Origin: Ferruginibacter sp.
Lineage (GTDB): Bacteria; Bacteroidota; Bacteroidia; Chitinophagales; Chitinophagaceae
Reading direction: 5' to 3'
DNA: 64,000 nt
Assembly: GCF_028288465.1 (NCBI RefSeq)
Contig: NZ_JAQBNR010000059.1
Coordinates: 1-64,000, forward strand
Position 1 is the first letter of the stretch; every line of letters starts with the position of its first letter. The notes below the pieces were generated by a model. It saw only the letters and a program-made list of their open reading frames with translations. It was not told the origin of the DNA and ran no database searches. The position numbers were made by a program, and so were the translations under genes. This document shows positions 54,133-62,466 of this stretch, piece after piece.

Positions 54133-54157
54133 ATTTGGCAGACAGTGTCTGCCAAAT
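54133..54157. repeat. Perfect 25-bp palindrome downstream of the DUF1016 gene
   Basis: Arms ATTTGGCAGACA and TGTCTGCCAAAT flank a single central G, between the DUF1016 stop (54250) and pbpC (54075). The core TGGCAGACA-N-TGTCTGCCA recurs inside the DUF1016 gene at 54951-54969. On the minus strand both sites can be read as WQT(L/V)SAKL in the same phase. Confidence 0.85.
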
Positions 54158-54249
54158 GTTATATCTTATTGCGGAGTTAGCAAATACACTTCAGAAATTA
54201 TCTTCAAAGTCTTGCGACTTCGTAGATGTAATGCCCGTTTTGATCGTAA

Positions 54250-55275
54250 TTATTTACCTTCTATTATTGCTTTTACTTTCTTTTGCAATTGCTTTTTATC
54301 TGGCAGGTAAAGCTGATATTTTGAAACAAATATTTTATTGGAAATCCCTCCCGTTGCGTATTCAACCAATACTTCGTCTTTTTCTGTGGATAAAATAATC
54401 CCGATGGGCTCATTGTCGCCTACTACATTTTCTTCAGTTTTAAAATAATTAAGGTACAGATTCATTTGCCCGATGTCACCATGGTTTACCTTCCTGATTT
54501 TAAGATCGATGATTACAAAACACTTTAAAATGCGATGGTAGAAAACAAGATCAATTGAGTAGTGCTTATTACGAAGTGATATTTTATATTGCCTGGCGAC
54601 AAAGGTAAAACCTTTGCCCAGCTCCAATAAAAATTGCTGTAAATTATCAATTATCTTTTGCTCAAGTCCCCTTTCAGACATGCGGTGACTTATGGGAATT
54701 TTAAGAAAGTCCAGCACATAGGGATCTTTTACTACTGTTGTTGCATCAGCTACAACATGCCCTTTTTTTGAAAGTTGCAATACTCCTTTTTTATCTTTAC
54801 TTAATGCAAGTCGTTCAAATAAAGAAGAATCAATTTGTCTCTCAAGTTCCCTTACAGACAGTTTTTCATTAATTGCCTGTTTCAAATAAAACCTTCTTGC
54901 GGTATCATCAGTAATACTAACTAATGCTATATAATGGCTCCAACTCAATTTGGCAGACACTGTCTGCCATTTCTGATATGCAAGGTAAAATCTACGCATG
55001 TCCAAAATGTTGCGTCTGCCAAATCCATTGCCATACCGATATACTAAATCCTTTGAAAGCCTTGTCAGTAGCTCAGTTCCGTATTCTGCCCGCTCCATTC
55101 CCTGCTGCTCAAATTCAACAATATGTCTGCCAATTTCCCAATTGGCTTTTACCAATTCAGTATTAATTGCCCTTACTGCATTTTGCCTGGCCACCTCAAT
55201 TGTATGACCAATAGCAGCTAACAGTCTTTCGTATTTGGGTTTTGCAGGCTTCATGTTTTCTTTTGCTTTACTCAT
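54250..55275 (-). CDS. DUF1016 (YhcG-type) PD-(D/E)xK nuclease-like protein
   Basis: A 341-residue protein. The DUF1016_N domain (about 15-170: EIGRHIVEFEQQG, LSKDLVYRYGNGFGRRNILDMRRFYLAY, LSWSHYIALV) precedes the C-terminal PDDEXK domain with KHYSIDLVFYHRILKCFVIIDLKIRK, where D and the DLK motif form the catalytic core. An ATG at 55275 is preferred over TTG two codons earlier. YhcG-type proteins are found near restriction and defence genes and as mobile accessory genes. Here it sits alone between alpha-2-macroglobulin and pbpC, and a 19-bp palindrome lies within its coding sequence. No methylase or other defence partner is adjacent. Confidence 0.9.
   Translation of the reverse strand: MSKAKENMKPAKPKYERLLAAIGHTIEVARQNAVRAINTELVKANWEIGRHIVEFEQQGMERAEYGTELLTRLSKDLVYRYGNGFGRRNILDMRRFYLAYQKWQTVSAKLSWSHYIALVSITDDTARRFYLKQAINEKLSVRELERQIDSSLFERLALSKDKKGVLQLSKKGHVVADATTVVKDPYVLDFLKIPISHRMSERGLEQKIIDNLQQFLLELGKGFTFVARQYKISLRNKHYSIDLVFYHRILKCFVIIDLKIRKVNHGDIGQMNLYLNYFKTEENVVGDNEPIGIILSTEKDEVLVEYATGGISNKIFVSKYQLYLPDKKQLQKKVKAIIEGK
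54951..54969. repeat. 19-bp palindrome inside the DUF1016 gene
   Basis: TGGCAGACA-C-TGTCTGCCA within the codons for WQTVSAK just before the LSWSHY motif. Same core as the palindrome at 54133-54157 except for the central base, seen on the opposite strand. Confidence 0.8.
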
Positions 55276-55436
55276 CAACAACAGTTACAATTTACTTATT
55301 GATTTTAGAAAAAAGTTGTTCCAATTCAATTCTATTTTACCACTGTTTAAAAAAACTCCGTTTATGTTTTTTTGAATTAAGCACCTGCTTATATCAATAC
55401 AGTAGCAAGTTTAAAGCGTTGCCAAAAGCCATAAAA

Positions 55437-55490
55437 GTATAAGAGGGCGATGCAACAATGATCCACATAGCTTCTTAGCCCGGACAAAAA
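55437..55490 (+). repeat. Dispersed intergenic repeat, copy D
   Basis: GTATAAGAGGGCGATGCAAC at the left, CTTCTTAGCCCGGACAAAA at the right, 59 bases beyond the alpha-2-macroglobulin stop. Close to copy C. Confidence 0.75.
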
Positions 55491-55549
55491 ATGTACTATA
55501 CTTATTATTAAACCGCTGCCGGGGCTTGCAGCCGCCGGCAGGGTCTTGC

Positions 55550-58500
55550 TTACTGATGTTGCGGATCAACTACCTCTACCCATTTGCCGTTTACACCAGC
55601 CGTAATACTGTTATCATACATGGCTTCGGCGAACGTGCCCGGCAAAAAGTAACGGCCGAGGTACGATGCGTTCAATTGCACATAATAAGTAAGGGTTTCA
55701 AACTGGTTGATGTTAAAATAAGTGTACAGGCGATCATCGCGGATATCCTGGTACGTTGAGTAGGAAGATTTAAAAGCACCTTCGCCACCGAGCATGCGGG
55801 CATTCAATATCTCCCAGCCACTGGGGAATATTTGCGTTAATGCCATTTGGCTGTAAGTACCACGCCGGCCTGTATTTTTAACGGTTACTTTGGCTACAAA
55901 ATCTGTTCCCTGTGTCAGCTTGCTGATATCAACCGCAGCACCATTTTGCGTAAGGTAACTTACCGACATTGTAAGCAGCGCAGGGTTATTGTTTACTTTT
56001 AAACTATCGCCGCTTAAAGGCTGTCCTTTTGTGATGAGGCGCACATACAACGTGTTAGTGCCGTTGTTACTGACCAATACATTGGCGCTGCCGTTTTTAA
56101 ACAACACAGGTAACTGGCGGATGTAGGAAGCCGAATTAATGTCGGTTGCCTTTGCGCCTGCCGAAGCCCTGGCAATTATCTTGGTACCCGATGGATTTTT
56201 ACCGCAATACTTTGCAATAGCAATCAGTGAGTACGATGTGGTTTGTGTACTGTACCAATCATCCTGCGAAAGTTTGGCTGCAATGGTGGGCAACAATTGC
56301 GCTGCCTGGTTTCGTTTGCCCATGATGGTTAGTGTTTCCAGCACCATGGCTTCATCTCTTAAACCGGAGCCGAAACTGATGCCCGGATTGGGACGTGGGG
56401 CGAAGGTGGTGGACAAGCCCTGAATGAGCGCCTGTGCGGTTGCATCCTGGCCGGCGAGCTTGTAAGCCGCAGCCAGCCGCCATTTGCCTTCGGGCGATAA
56501 ATATTTAAATTCTTTCAGCCGGTTCATGGCGCCGAGCTCGGGCGCTTTGGCAAGTGCGAGCGTGTAGAGGCGATAAGCCTGTGTTAGATCGGCACCATAA
56601 AAATTGGTGCTGTTTACCACCCAACTGTTGGCCTTGCCGCGCTGGTAATTTTTCCATAGCTGCAATAAATTATCGCTCACAAAAAACCCGTTGGCTTGCG
56701 CCTCCACTAAAAAATGACCTGCATAATTGCTGCCCCATTCATCGCTTTCGCCTCCCCCGGGCCAGTAACTAAAGCCTCCATCCGGGCGCTGAAAATTTTG
56801 CATTCTTGCAATGCCCGCTTTTACATTTTTATCTACCAGTGATTTTTTATAGTCATCCAAATCTGTCAACTGATTTAATACCAGTTGCGGAAAAACGGCT
56901 GAAGTCGTTTGTTCAATACAACCATGCGGATACTCAATTAAATAATCAAGGCGCTTTTGCAAATTCATAGATGGCAGGCTTGAAATTTCCACTACAGCGG
57001 TGCTTGTTGAAGCCACACCAATGGCGTTGGCCACTGTGTTCCATTGCTGGCCCGGCGCCAGTGTAATTTCACTTACACTTGTCACCGCAGGGTTCGGATT
57101 TCTTATATCCAGCTCTACTTCATAATCTGCTTTTTCGCCGCCTGAACTGGCGAGTAATTTCACTTTACCTACACCTACATTTGGTTTTACTTTTACATCA
57201 AAGTACAACATCTGTTCGCCGGTTTGTGTAAAGCTGGCAGTTTGTGCCGAAGTGCCAACAACTTCTAAATATGGATTTGACTGCAGCGTTACGTTTACGT
57301 TTTTAATATTGTTCTCCATCGCAAAAACCGTTACGGGCAACTTGATGGTTTCGCCCGGACCAAGTACCCTTGGCATAGTTGCCAGCAGCATCAGCGGCTT
57401 TTTTACTGCAACTGTTTTTTCTGTTGATCCATAACTGCCTTCATGGGCCGCTACCACCATGGCTTTTACAGAACCAATGTAAGATGGCAGTCTGAACGTT
57501 TTGGTTTGCTGCTGCCCTTTGCTTAAATGAAATGGCCCAAGGTATTGCACTACCGGCTTAAACCGGTTGGCTGTCTTTTGTTTTACCGGGCCTCCTTCTG
57601 CATCGCCGCCGATGGTTAAAATGCGTTCCAGGTCGCCACCCCATGCGCCAATTACATAATCAAACAAATCAAAGCTTTTTACACCCAGGGCTTCTCTTGC
57701 ATAAAAAGCTTCATGCGGGTCAGGTGTTTTAAATCTTGTCAGATCAAGCAATCCTTCATCTACGATTGCAATGCTGTATGTCATTTCTTTTCCCTGTTGT
57801 TCGCTTACGGTAAATGAAACATTTTGTTCGGGCCGTATGGCTGAAGCCATTGTCAACACCGGATGCAACAAAGTGTTTTTATCTTCTACAAAAATGGGGA
57901 TAGAGCCATACATCCTGATCGGCAAATCATTGATGGTTTGTGCGTGCGGTTGTAACAAACTTACCGTTGCATAAATGTTCGGCGCCATCGCAGCATCTGC
58001 TTTAAACTTCACTTGTGTTTGACCCTGTGTAGTTTCCTGCCAGAAATTTTTTATTACTTTACTGCCGCTTTCCAGGCTTACCAAAATACGACCGCCTTTA
58101 CTGCTGGGTATATTCAATTGTATTTCGTCTCCAACATTGTATTTTTCTTTATTGCTTGCAAATGATAACATCGAAGCAGCAGACTGGTCTTCATCACCAC
58201 TCCTGCTTTGCCAGCCCGGCTCATCAATATAAAATGTTGATCCGGTGGTGTGACCGCTCTTAATATCTTTTACTAAAATCAGGTAACGTCCCCATTCATT
58301 TGCTGACGTTCCAAACTGCCACTGCCCCTTGCCATTGGTAAGCTGGACGGTCTCTTTTTTTAATAATTTATTGTATTCATTTTGTGTAAAGTTGCTGAGG
58401 TTGTCGCCATTATCATCCCACCACCAGCGCCATTGTATGCGGTAAAACTGTACTTCCACTACCGTGTTGCCACCTAGCAAATTCCCTTTGCTGTCAACGT

Positions 58501-61162
58501 TTACAATTTGTGTAGTGTGCGTTTTCCCGGCCAGTAAATAATCAAATGGCTTTTCGCCTTCGGGTAATTTTAATCCGGCATAACTTGCATACGGACTGTA
58601 AGGCACCGTCATATTATCGATGCTGAAACTGCCGCCCGGCTCAAAAACTTTGATTATCATGTTAGCCGTCAACATGCCTGGCGCCGATTCATCCATTTCA
58701 AAATTTGGTTTGATGGTGGCATTGCCTTCTGCATCCAGTGTGCCATCTAAAATGGTTTTGCTTTGTGTGCTGTAATTGCTGGTAGGATTATCAAAATCAT
58801 AACCGGCAAATTTTGCAAAGCCTGTTCTTTTAGCATACAGGGATGCATCAATTTTTGCTTTCAAATTTTTACCCGGTGTACCGAATAACCATTTGGCATT
58901 GATCGTACCTGTGGTTTCATTGCCTTTGCCCAGCACCGCATCTTTGCCAAAATCAACATTAATTTTTAAGCGGTTGGGCATTACTGTTTCCACCTTAATC
59001 GTCTTCTCAAAATTGGCACCACCGCATTTTATTTTGGCCAGCCAGTTACCCGTTGGTGAGCTGGCATCGGTATTGGTTTTAAATAAATAAAAACCGTCTG
59101 TGGCATCGTTTTGTATGATGTGTTTGTACAATTGTCCCTGCGGTGTAAACAGGCTGAATTCTACCGGGTGGTCTTGTGGTAATTTCTTTTCCTTGTCTTC
59201 AATAATGCAATTGATATACATCGTATCTCCCGGCCGCCATACACCCCGTTCGCCGAAGATAAAACCCTTAATGCCGTTCTTCACTTCTTCGCCACCCACG
59301 TCAAAACGACTTAAGGCCAGTGAACTTCCATCATCCAGTTTTAAATAGCCCCGCTCATTTCCTTTTTTTGCAATCAGTAAGTATGGCTTTCTTTTGGTAT
59401 CAATAGTTGCAAAGCCATCACTGCCACTTTTGCCTTTGCTGATGATGGTTTGCTGGTAATCCATTATCTCCAGGTCAACATCATTCATTGGTTTTGTTGT
59501 GAGGATATTGCTGACCGCTATCAGCAAACTATTGTCGCTGCCACGTTTGGCCGTAAGGCCGATATTACTTGCTAAAATATTTCTTGTAGCCCAACGGTCT
59601 TTGTTGTAATAAGATTTGCTGGCAGGATCATCTTTGCGTTGCCAGTTATAGCCGTAAGGATAGTAGGTATCGTAGCGCTTCCAGAATTCATCGTCTTCAT
59701 CCAGGCCATTGTTGTTGCTGTAACTTTCTTCCTCATCACCATAATAATTCTCCTCCTCCCCTGCATCTTTTGCAGTGGTATCTACAGCGCCCTGGTACAA
59801 AGAATATTGCGGTCTGAAGCCGATGGTAACGTGATAAATGGCACCGGGTTCTGTTTTTAAAAACTTGTCAATATCTAAACTGAAATGCTGGTGTTTGTGC
59901 AGGTCCAGTGCTTTGTCATCATCCAGCCGTAAGGTTTTTTGAACGATTGGTTTGGCTACGCGGCGCAGGTCTGAATTGCCACCGAGGTTATTGTCCTGTA
60001 AAAATTGCGGCACATTGTTTTCAAAAATTTTGATGATGCTGATGTCGACCGCACTTAAATTAATGGCTTCAAAAGGCAGCACCAAACGGCCGGAGTTCGG
60101 CAATATATTTCCCTTGCCCTGGATCTTTACCGACGGCATTTTATTTTCAAAATTGATGTTGCTGGTAAAGCCATTGCTTAATGTATCGCCCCACGTATTT
60201 TTTATTCCTGCATTGATGTTGACGGTATAATTGCCATCCAGTTTTCCGCTGGTAAAAACCTTTACCTCGCTGCCATTGATGGTGTATGAAATATCAGCCT
60301 GGTTGCTGATGGTTATCAAACCGGTAAGGTCCTGCCCGACTAAAATGGGATCACTAAACTGTACCGACGCATATTGCTGCGCTTCGTTGGTGGCTGCAAC
60401 ATTCAGCACTTTAAAATCCCCGGCCGCAGGTACGGCTATTTCTTTGCTGCCTTTTAATTCAATGCCCATAGGTTGCCCGTTCCAAAGCAGATTCACGTTG
60501 CTTGCGTTGTTGCCGCGTGCAATCGCTTCCACAATAAAGTTGTGCGATTTAGCAACGTCATTGTGTTGCCAGTTTATTTTTAAGGCATTTCCATTTTGTG
60601 AAGCCGACAATAATTTTTCAATCTCCGCTCCCCTTTCAACATCGGCTGTTTCCAGGTTGCCACCCAGCGACATCTTGTTTTTAGTGCCGTTACTTCGCAA
60701 ACCTTCATCTGAAACTTTAAACGACGGCTTTGCCGTTTGCATACTAAATTTAAAGTCGCTGTATTTATCCGGCACCTTTGTAACCTTGCCCAGGCTGAAT
60801 TGTACCTGGTACAGCTGGTTGGGTTTTAAATATTCGTCGGGTTTAAATTCAATGGTGGTGGCGTCTACCCATCGTGCTTTACCTTTCACCGAAGGCGAAA
60901 TATCAAACAGCGTTTCCTTCACCTCTTCACCCAGCGTGTGCGTGGTGTTGGCGGCTGCTGCCAGTTGAATACGAATGGCTGCAGTCTTGCTGATGATGCC
61001 GGTAGTATAAGCATCCACGTACTTACTAAAGGCAGGATCAACTTCAATCCATTTGTCTTTTTTACTGCAGGAGAACAAGAGGAAAATTAAAGAAAGGCAC
61101 AGAAGGGTACACAAAAAAGTTGCACTGAACTTTTCAGAACGGTTAACAGCATCGGGGTCCAT
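55550..61162 (-). CDS. Alpha-2-macroglobulin family lipoprotein with thioester
   Basis: A 1870-residue periplasmic protein. The ATG at 61162 is chosen (MDPDAVNRSEKF); the frame is open 31 codons upstream, but the signal fits only this start. The signal ends in a lipobox LLFSCSKKD (Cys 32), so it is lipid-anchored. Many MG-type beta domains follow, with the RGVWRPGDTMYINC region (MG3/bait-side), a putative bait stretch, and the thioester motif GCIEQT at Cys 1415. The thioester lies in an alpha-helical toroid (complement-like domain) with WPGGGESDEWGSNYAGHFLVEA. It should trap foreign proteases. pbpC, the usual partner, follows after the DUF1016 gene. Confidence 0.94.
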   Translation of the reverse strand: MDPDAVNRSEKFSATFLCTLLCLSLIFLLFSCSKKDKWIEVDPAFSKYVDAYTTGIISKTAAIRIQLAAAANTTHTLGEEVKETLFDISPSVKGKARWVDATTIEFKPDEYLKPNQLYQVQFSLGKVTKVPDKYSDFKFSMQTAKPSFKVSDEGLRSNGTKNKMSLGGNLETADVERGAEIEKLLSASQNGNALKINWQHNDVAKSHNFIVEAIARGNNASNVNLLWNGQPMGIELKGSKEIAVPAAGDFKVLNVAATNEAQQYASVQFSDPILVGQDLTGLITISNQADISYTINGSEVKVFTSGKLDGNYTVNINAGIKNTWGDTLSNGFTSNINFENKMPSVKIQGKGNILPNSGRLVLPFEAINLSAVDISIIKIFENNVPQFLQDNNLGGNSDLRRVAKPIVQKTLRLDDDKALDLHKHQHFSLDIDKFLKTEPGAIYHVTIGFRPQYSLYQGAVDTTAKDAGEEENYYGDEEESYSNNNGLDEDDEFWKRYDTYYPYGYNWQRKDDPASKSYYNKDRWATRNILASNIGLTAKRGSDNSLLIAVSNILTTKPMNDVDLEIMDYQQTIISKGKSGSDGFATIDTKRKPYLLIAKKGNERGYLKLDDGSSLALSRFDVGGEEVKNGIKGFIFGERGVWRPGDTMYINCIIEDKEKKLPQDHPVEFSLFTPQGQLYKHIIQNDATDGFYLFKTNTDASSPTGNWLAKIKCGGANFEKTIKVETVMPNRLKINVDFGKDAVLGKGNETTGTINAKWLFGTPGKNLKAKIDASLYAKRTGFAKFAGYDFDNPTSNYSTQSKTILDGTLDAEGNATIKPNFEMDESAPGMLTANMIIKVFEPGGSFSIDNMTVPYSPYASYAGLKLPEGEKPFDYLLAGKTHTTQIVNVDSKGNLLGGNTVVEVQFYRIQWRWWWDDNGDNLSNFTQNEYNKLLKKETVQLTNGKGQWQFGTSANEWGRYLILVKDIKSGHTTGSTFYIDEPGWQSRSGDEDQSAASMLSFASNKEKYNVGDEIQLNIPSSKGGRILVSLESGSKVIKNFWQETTQGQTQVKFKADAAMAPNIYATVSLLQPHAQTINDLPIRMYGSIPIFVEDKNTLLHPVLTMASAIRPEQNVSFTVSEQQGKEMTYSIAIVDEGLLDLTRFKTPDPHEAFYAREALGVKSFDLFDYVIGAWGGDLERILTIGGDAEGGPVKQKTANRFKPVVQYLGPFHLSKGQQQTKTFRLPSYIGSVKAMVVAAHEGSYGSTEKTVAVKKPLMLLATMPRVLGPGETIKLPVTVFAMENNIKNVNVTLQSNPYLEVVGTSAQTASFTQTGEQMLYFDVKVKPNVGVGKVKLLASSGGEKADYEVELDIRNPNPAVTSVSEITLAPGQQWNTVANAIGVASTSTAVVEISSLPSMNLQKRLDYLIEYPHGCIEQTTSAVFPQLVLNQLTDLDDYKKSLVDKNVKAGIARMQNFQRPDGGFSYWPGGGESDEWGSNYAGHFLVEAQANGFFVSDNLLQLWKNYQRGKANSWVVNSTNFYGADLTQAYRLYTLALAKAPELGAMNRLKEFKYLSPEGKWRLAAAYKLAGQDATAQALIQGLSTTFAPRPNPGISFGSGLRDEAMVLETLTIMGKRNQAAQLLPTIAAKLSQDDWYSTQTTSYSLIAIAKYCGKNPSGTKIIARASAGAKATDINSASYIRQLPVLFKNGSANVLVSNNGTNTLYVRLITKGQPLSGDSLKVNNNPALLTMSVSYLTQNGAAVDISKLTQGTDFVAKVTVKNTGRRGTYSQMALTQIFPSGWEILNARMLGGEGAFKSSYSTYQDIRDDRLYTYFNINQFETLTYYVQLNASYLGRYFLPGTFAEAMYDNSITAGVNGKWVEVVDPQHQ

Positions 61163-61314
61163 AATGGTTTTGTATTTTTTTGTGCAGTACAACCAGGATG
61201 GTGGTACTGTTAGGTTTGCTGATGTAAATGTTATATAAAATATTGACATCCGCAAGATGCAGAAAAAATAAATGCTGTTAAACTATTTGTAAAACAATCT
61301 TTTGGAAATGAAAT

Positions 61315-61368
61315 TTTTGTCCGGGCTGTATTTTTCAATTTAGCTTCATTTGCGTCGCACTCGTGTAC
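61315..61368 (-). repeat. Dispersed intergenic repeat, copy E (inverted)
   Basis: TTTTTGTCCGGGCTGTATTT through TTTGCGTCGCACTCGTGTAC on the plus strand, the reverse complement of the other copies. It is the only inverted copy and the only one placed on the 5' side of a minus-strand gene. Confidence 0.7.
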
Positions 61369-61504
61369 AGTTGTTTTTTATGGCGGCTTTTATGAAAGCG
61401 CAGATTTATCTTTTAAAAATGAGGATGAAAAATAATGGCATTTAGTGTCTGGGTAATCTGCAGCATCAGGCTGCGGCCTGATGTCATTAAGTTAAGCAAT
61501 GCTA

Positions 61505-61645
61505 TTTTAATTGCCACGCCCTTCAGGGCGTGGAATCAAGAATAATTATTAGTTTTATTGGCTTTAGCCAAACTATTATTTGGGCTAAAGCCCAATTTCT
61601 TATTTCTATTTTTTATCCACGCCCTGAATAGTGTGACAATTAAAA
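61505..61645. repeat. 141-bp multi-hairpin intergenic element (MITE- or REP-like)
   Basis: Bounded by a perfect 9-bp inverted repeat, TTTTAATTG (61505-61513) and CAATTAAAA (61637-61645). Inside are three palindromes: CCACGCCCT/AGGGCGTGG at 61514-61533, TTGGCT/AGCCAA at 61558-61571, and TTGGGCT/AGCCCAA at 61580-61595. A further TCCACGCCCTGAA at 61616-61628 can pair with the first block's TTCAGGGCGTGGA. No coding capacity. Confidence 0.8.
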
Positions 61646-61699
61646 CCTTAACCAAATAACATTGCGCATCGGCCTGTTGCGGCAAGGCCAATTTCATTA

Positions 61700-62152
61700 T
61701 TACATTCCTGTTCCCCGTTTCTTTTCTTCCGCAATTTTAAATGCCAGCGGACCGTTGCCGGCAATTAGAAAATAAACCAACAATAGCAGCACAACAATCG
61801 TAATAAACAATTCGGAATAAGGCAGTAATACATCTTTAGCCATATTTACGAAAATGATGGCGCCTATCAATACAGGTATTTGTATCAGGCAGGCAAAACG
61901 GGTAAATAAACCGAGTACCAGCATGATACCGCCAACAATGTGAATAAAGGGAATTACATGCGCCAGTAACACCGTAAGGAAAGAACCAAAAGTATCTCTG
62001 CCCGACGACATGAGACTAATGAGTAAACTGGTGTTGCGGAGAAAGTCGATGCCTTTGTAACAGAGGAATACCCCCAGGGCGATGCGTATAATATCTACCC
62101 ATTTAGGATGATGGTGATCGCCCCAATATTCAAACCGGTGGAGAATGTCCAT
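61700..62152 (-). CDS. DoxX family membrane protein
   Basis: A 150-residue inner-membrane protein with four hydrophobic helices. The family pattern IIRIALGVFLCYKGIDFLRN in helix 1 and FIHIVGGIMLVLGLFTRFACLIQIPVLIGA in helices 2-3 matches DoxX. The C-terminus is basic. DoxX proteins are linked with thiol or sulfur chemistry in some bacteria, but a specific role is not known here. It begins 314 bases downstream of the MFS gene and is read in the same direction. Confidence 0.88.
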   Translation of the reverse strand: MDILHRFEYWGDHHHPKWVDIIRIALGVFLCYKGIDFLRNTSLLISLMSSGRDTFGSFLTVLLAHVIPFIHIVGGIMLVLGLFTRFACLIQIPVLIGAIIFVNMAKDVLLPYSELFITIVVLLLLVYFLIAGNGPLAFKIAEEKKRGTGM

Positions 62153-62466
62153 AACATAAATTTTTAGGATGTAGAAAAAAAGAACTGTTATAAATGTAAG
62201 CTTTTTTTACTTTTTCTCAAAGCACTTTATTTAGGTGTTGACATCAAGTTTATTACGATATCAACGACAAAATTTTTGCATTAACAAAAAGAGAGAGCAA
62301 ATTAAACAACGAACACTTTGCAGCCGGGATGTTGGTACAGGTAAACCAATGAGCCAATAAATTTAAGGGGGTACCACATTGCTGTACATGTACAAGAGTG
62401 CGACGCCACAAATGCACCAAAGAGCTGTTGTTTTAGCCCGGACAAAAAATCTTGAAAATGGAATCA
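62153..62466. other. Intergenic region with repeat copy F
   Basis: No gene seen. It carries repeat copy F at 62390-62449 next to the MFS stop; the rest is AT-rich and without recognisable signals. Confidence 0.55.
62390..62449 (+). repeat. Dispersed intergenic repeat, copy F
   Basis: GTACAAGAGTGCGACGCCAC at the left and TTTTAGCCCGGACAAAA at the right, ending 18 bases before the stop codon of the minus-strand MFS gene. It matches copy A well at both ends. Confidence 0.75.

Larger units (their letters stand above)
61163..61699. other. Repeat-rich intergenic region
   Basis: No gene is seen. It holds an inverted copy of the dispersed repeat (61315-61368) and the multi-hairpin element (61505-61645). 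It must also carry the promoter of the alpha-2-macroglobulin gene; no full consensus is visible. Confidence 0.6.

Noticed and set aside
60231..60968. Long plus-strand frame of 245 codons antisense to the alpha-2-macroglobulin gene
   Set aside because: Antisense shadow of a well-supported gene; composition is Ser/Pro/Leu-rich without any recognisable motif.
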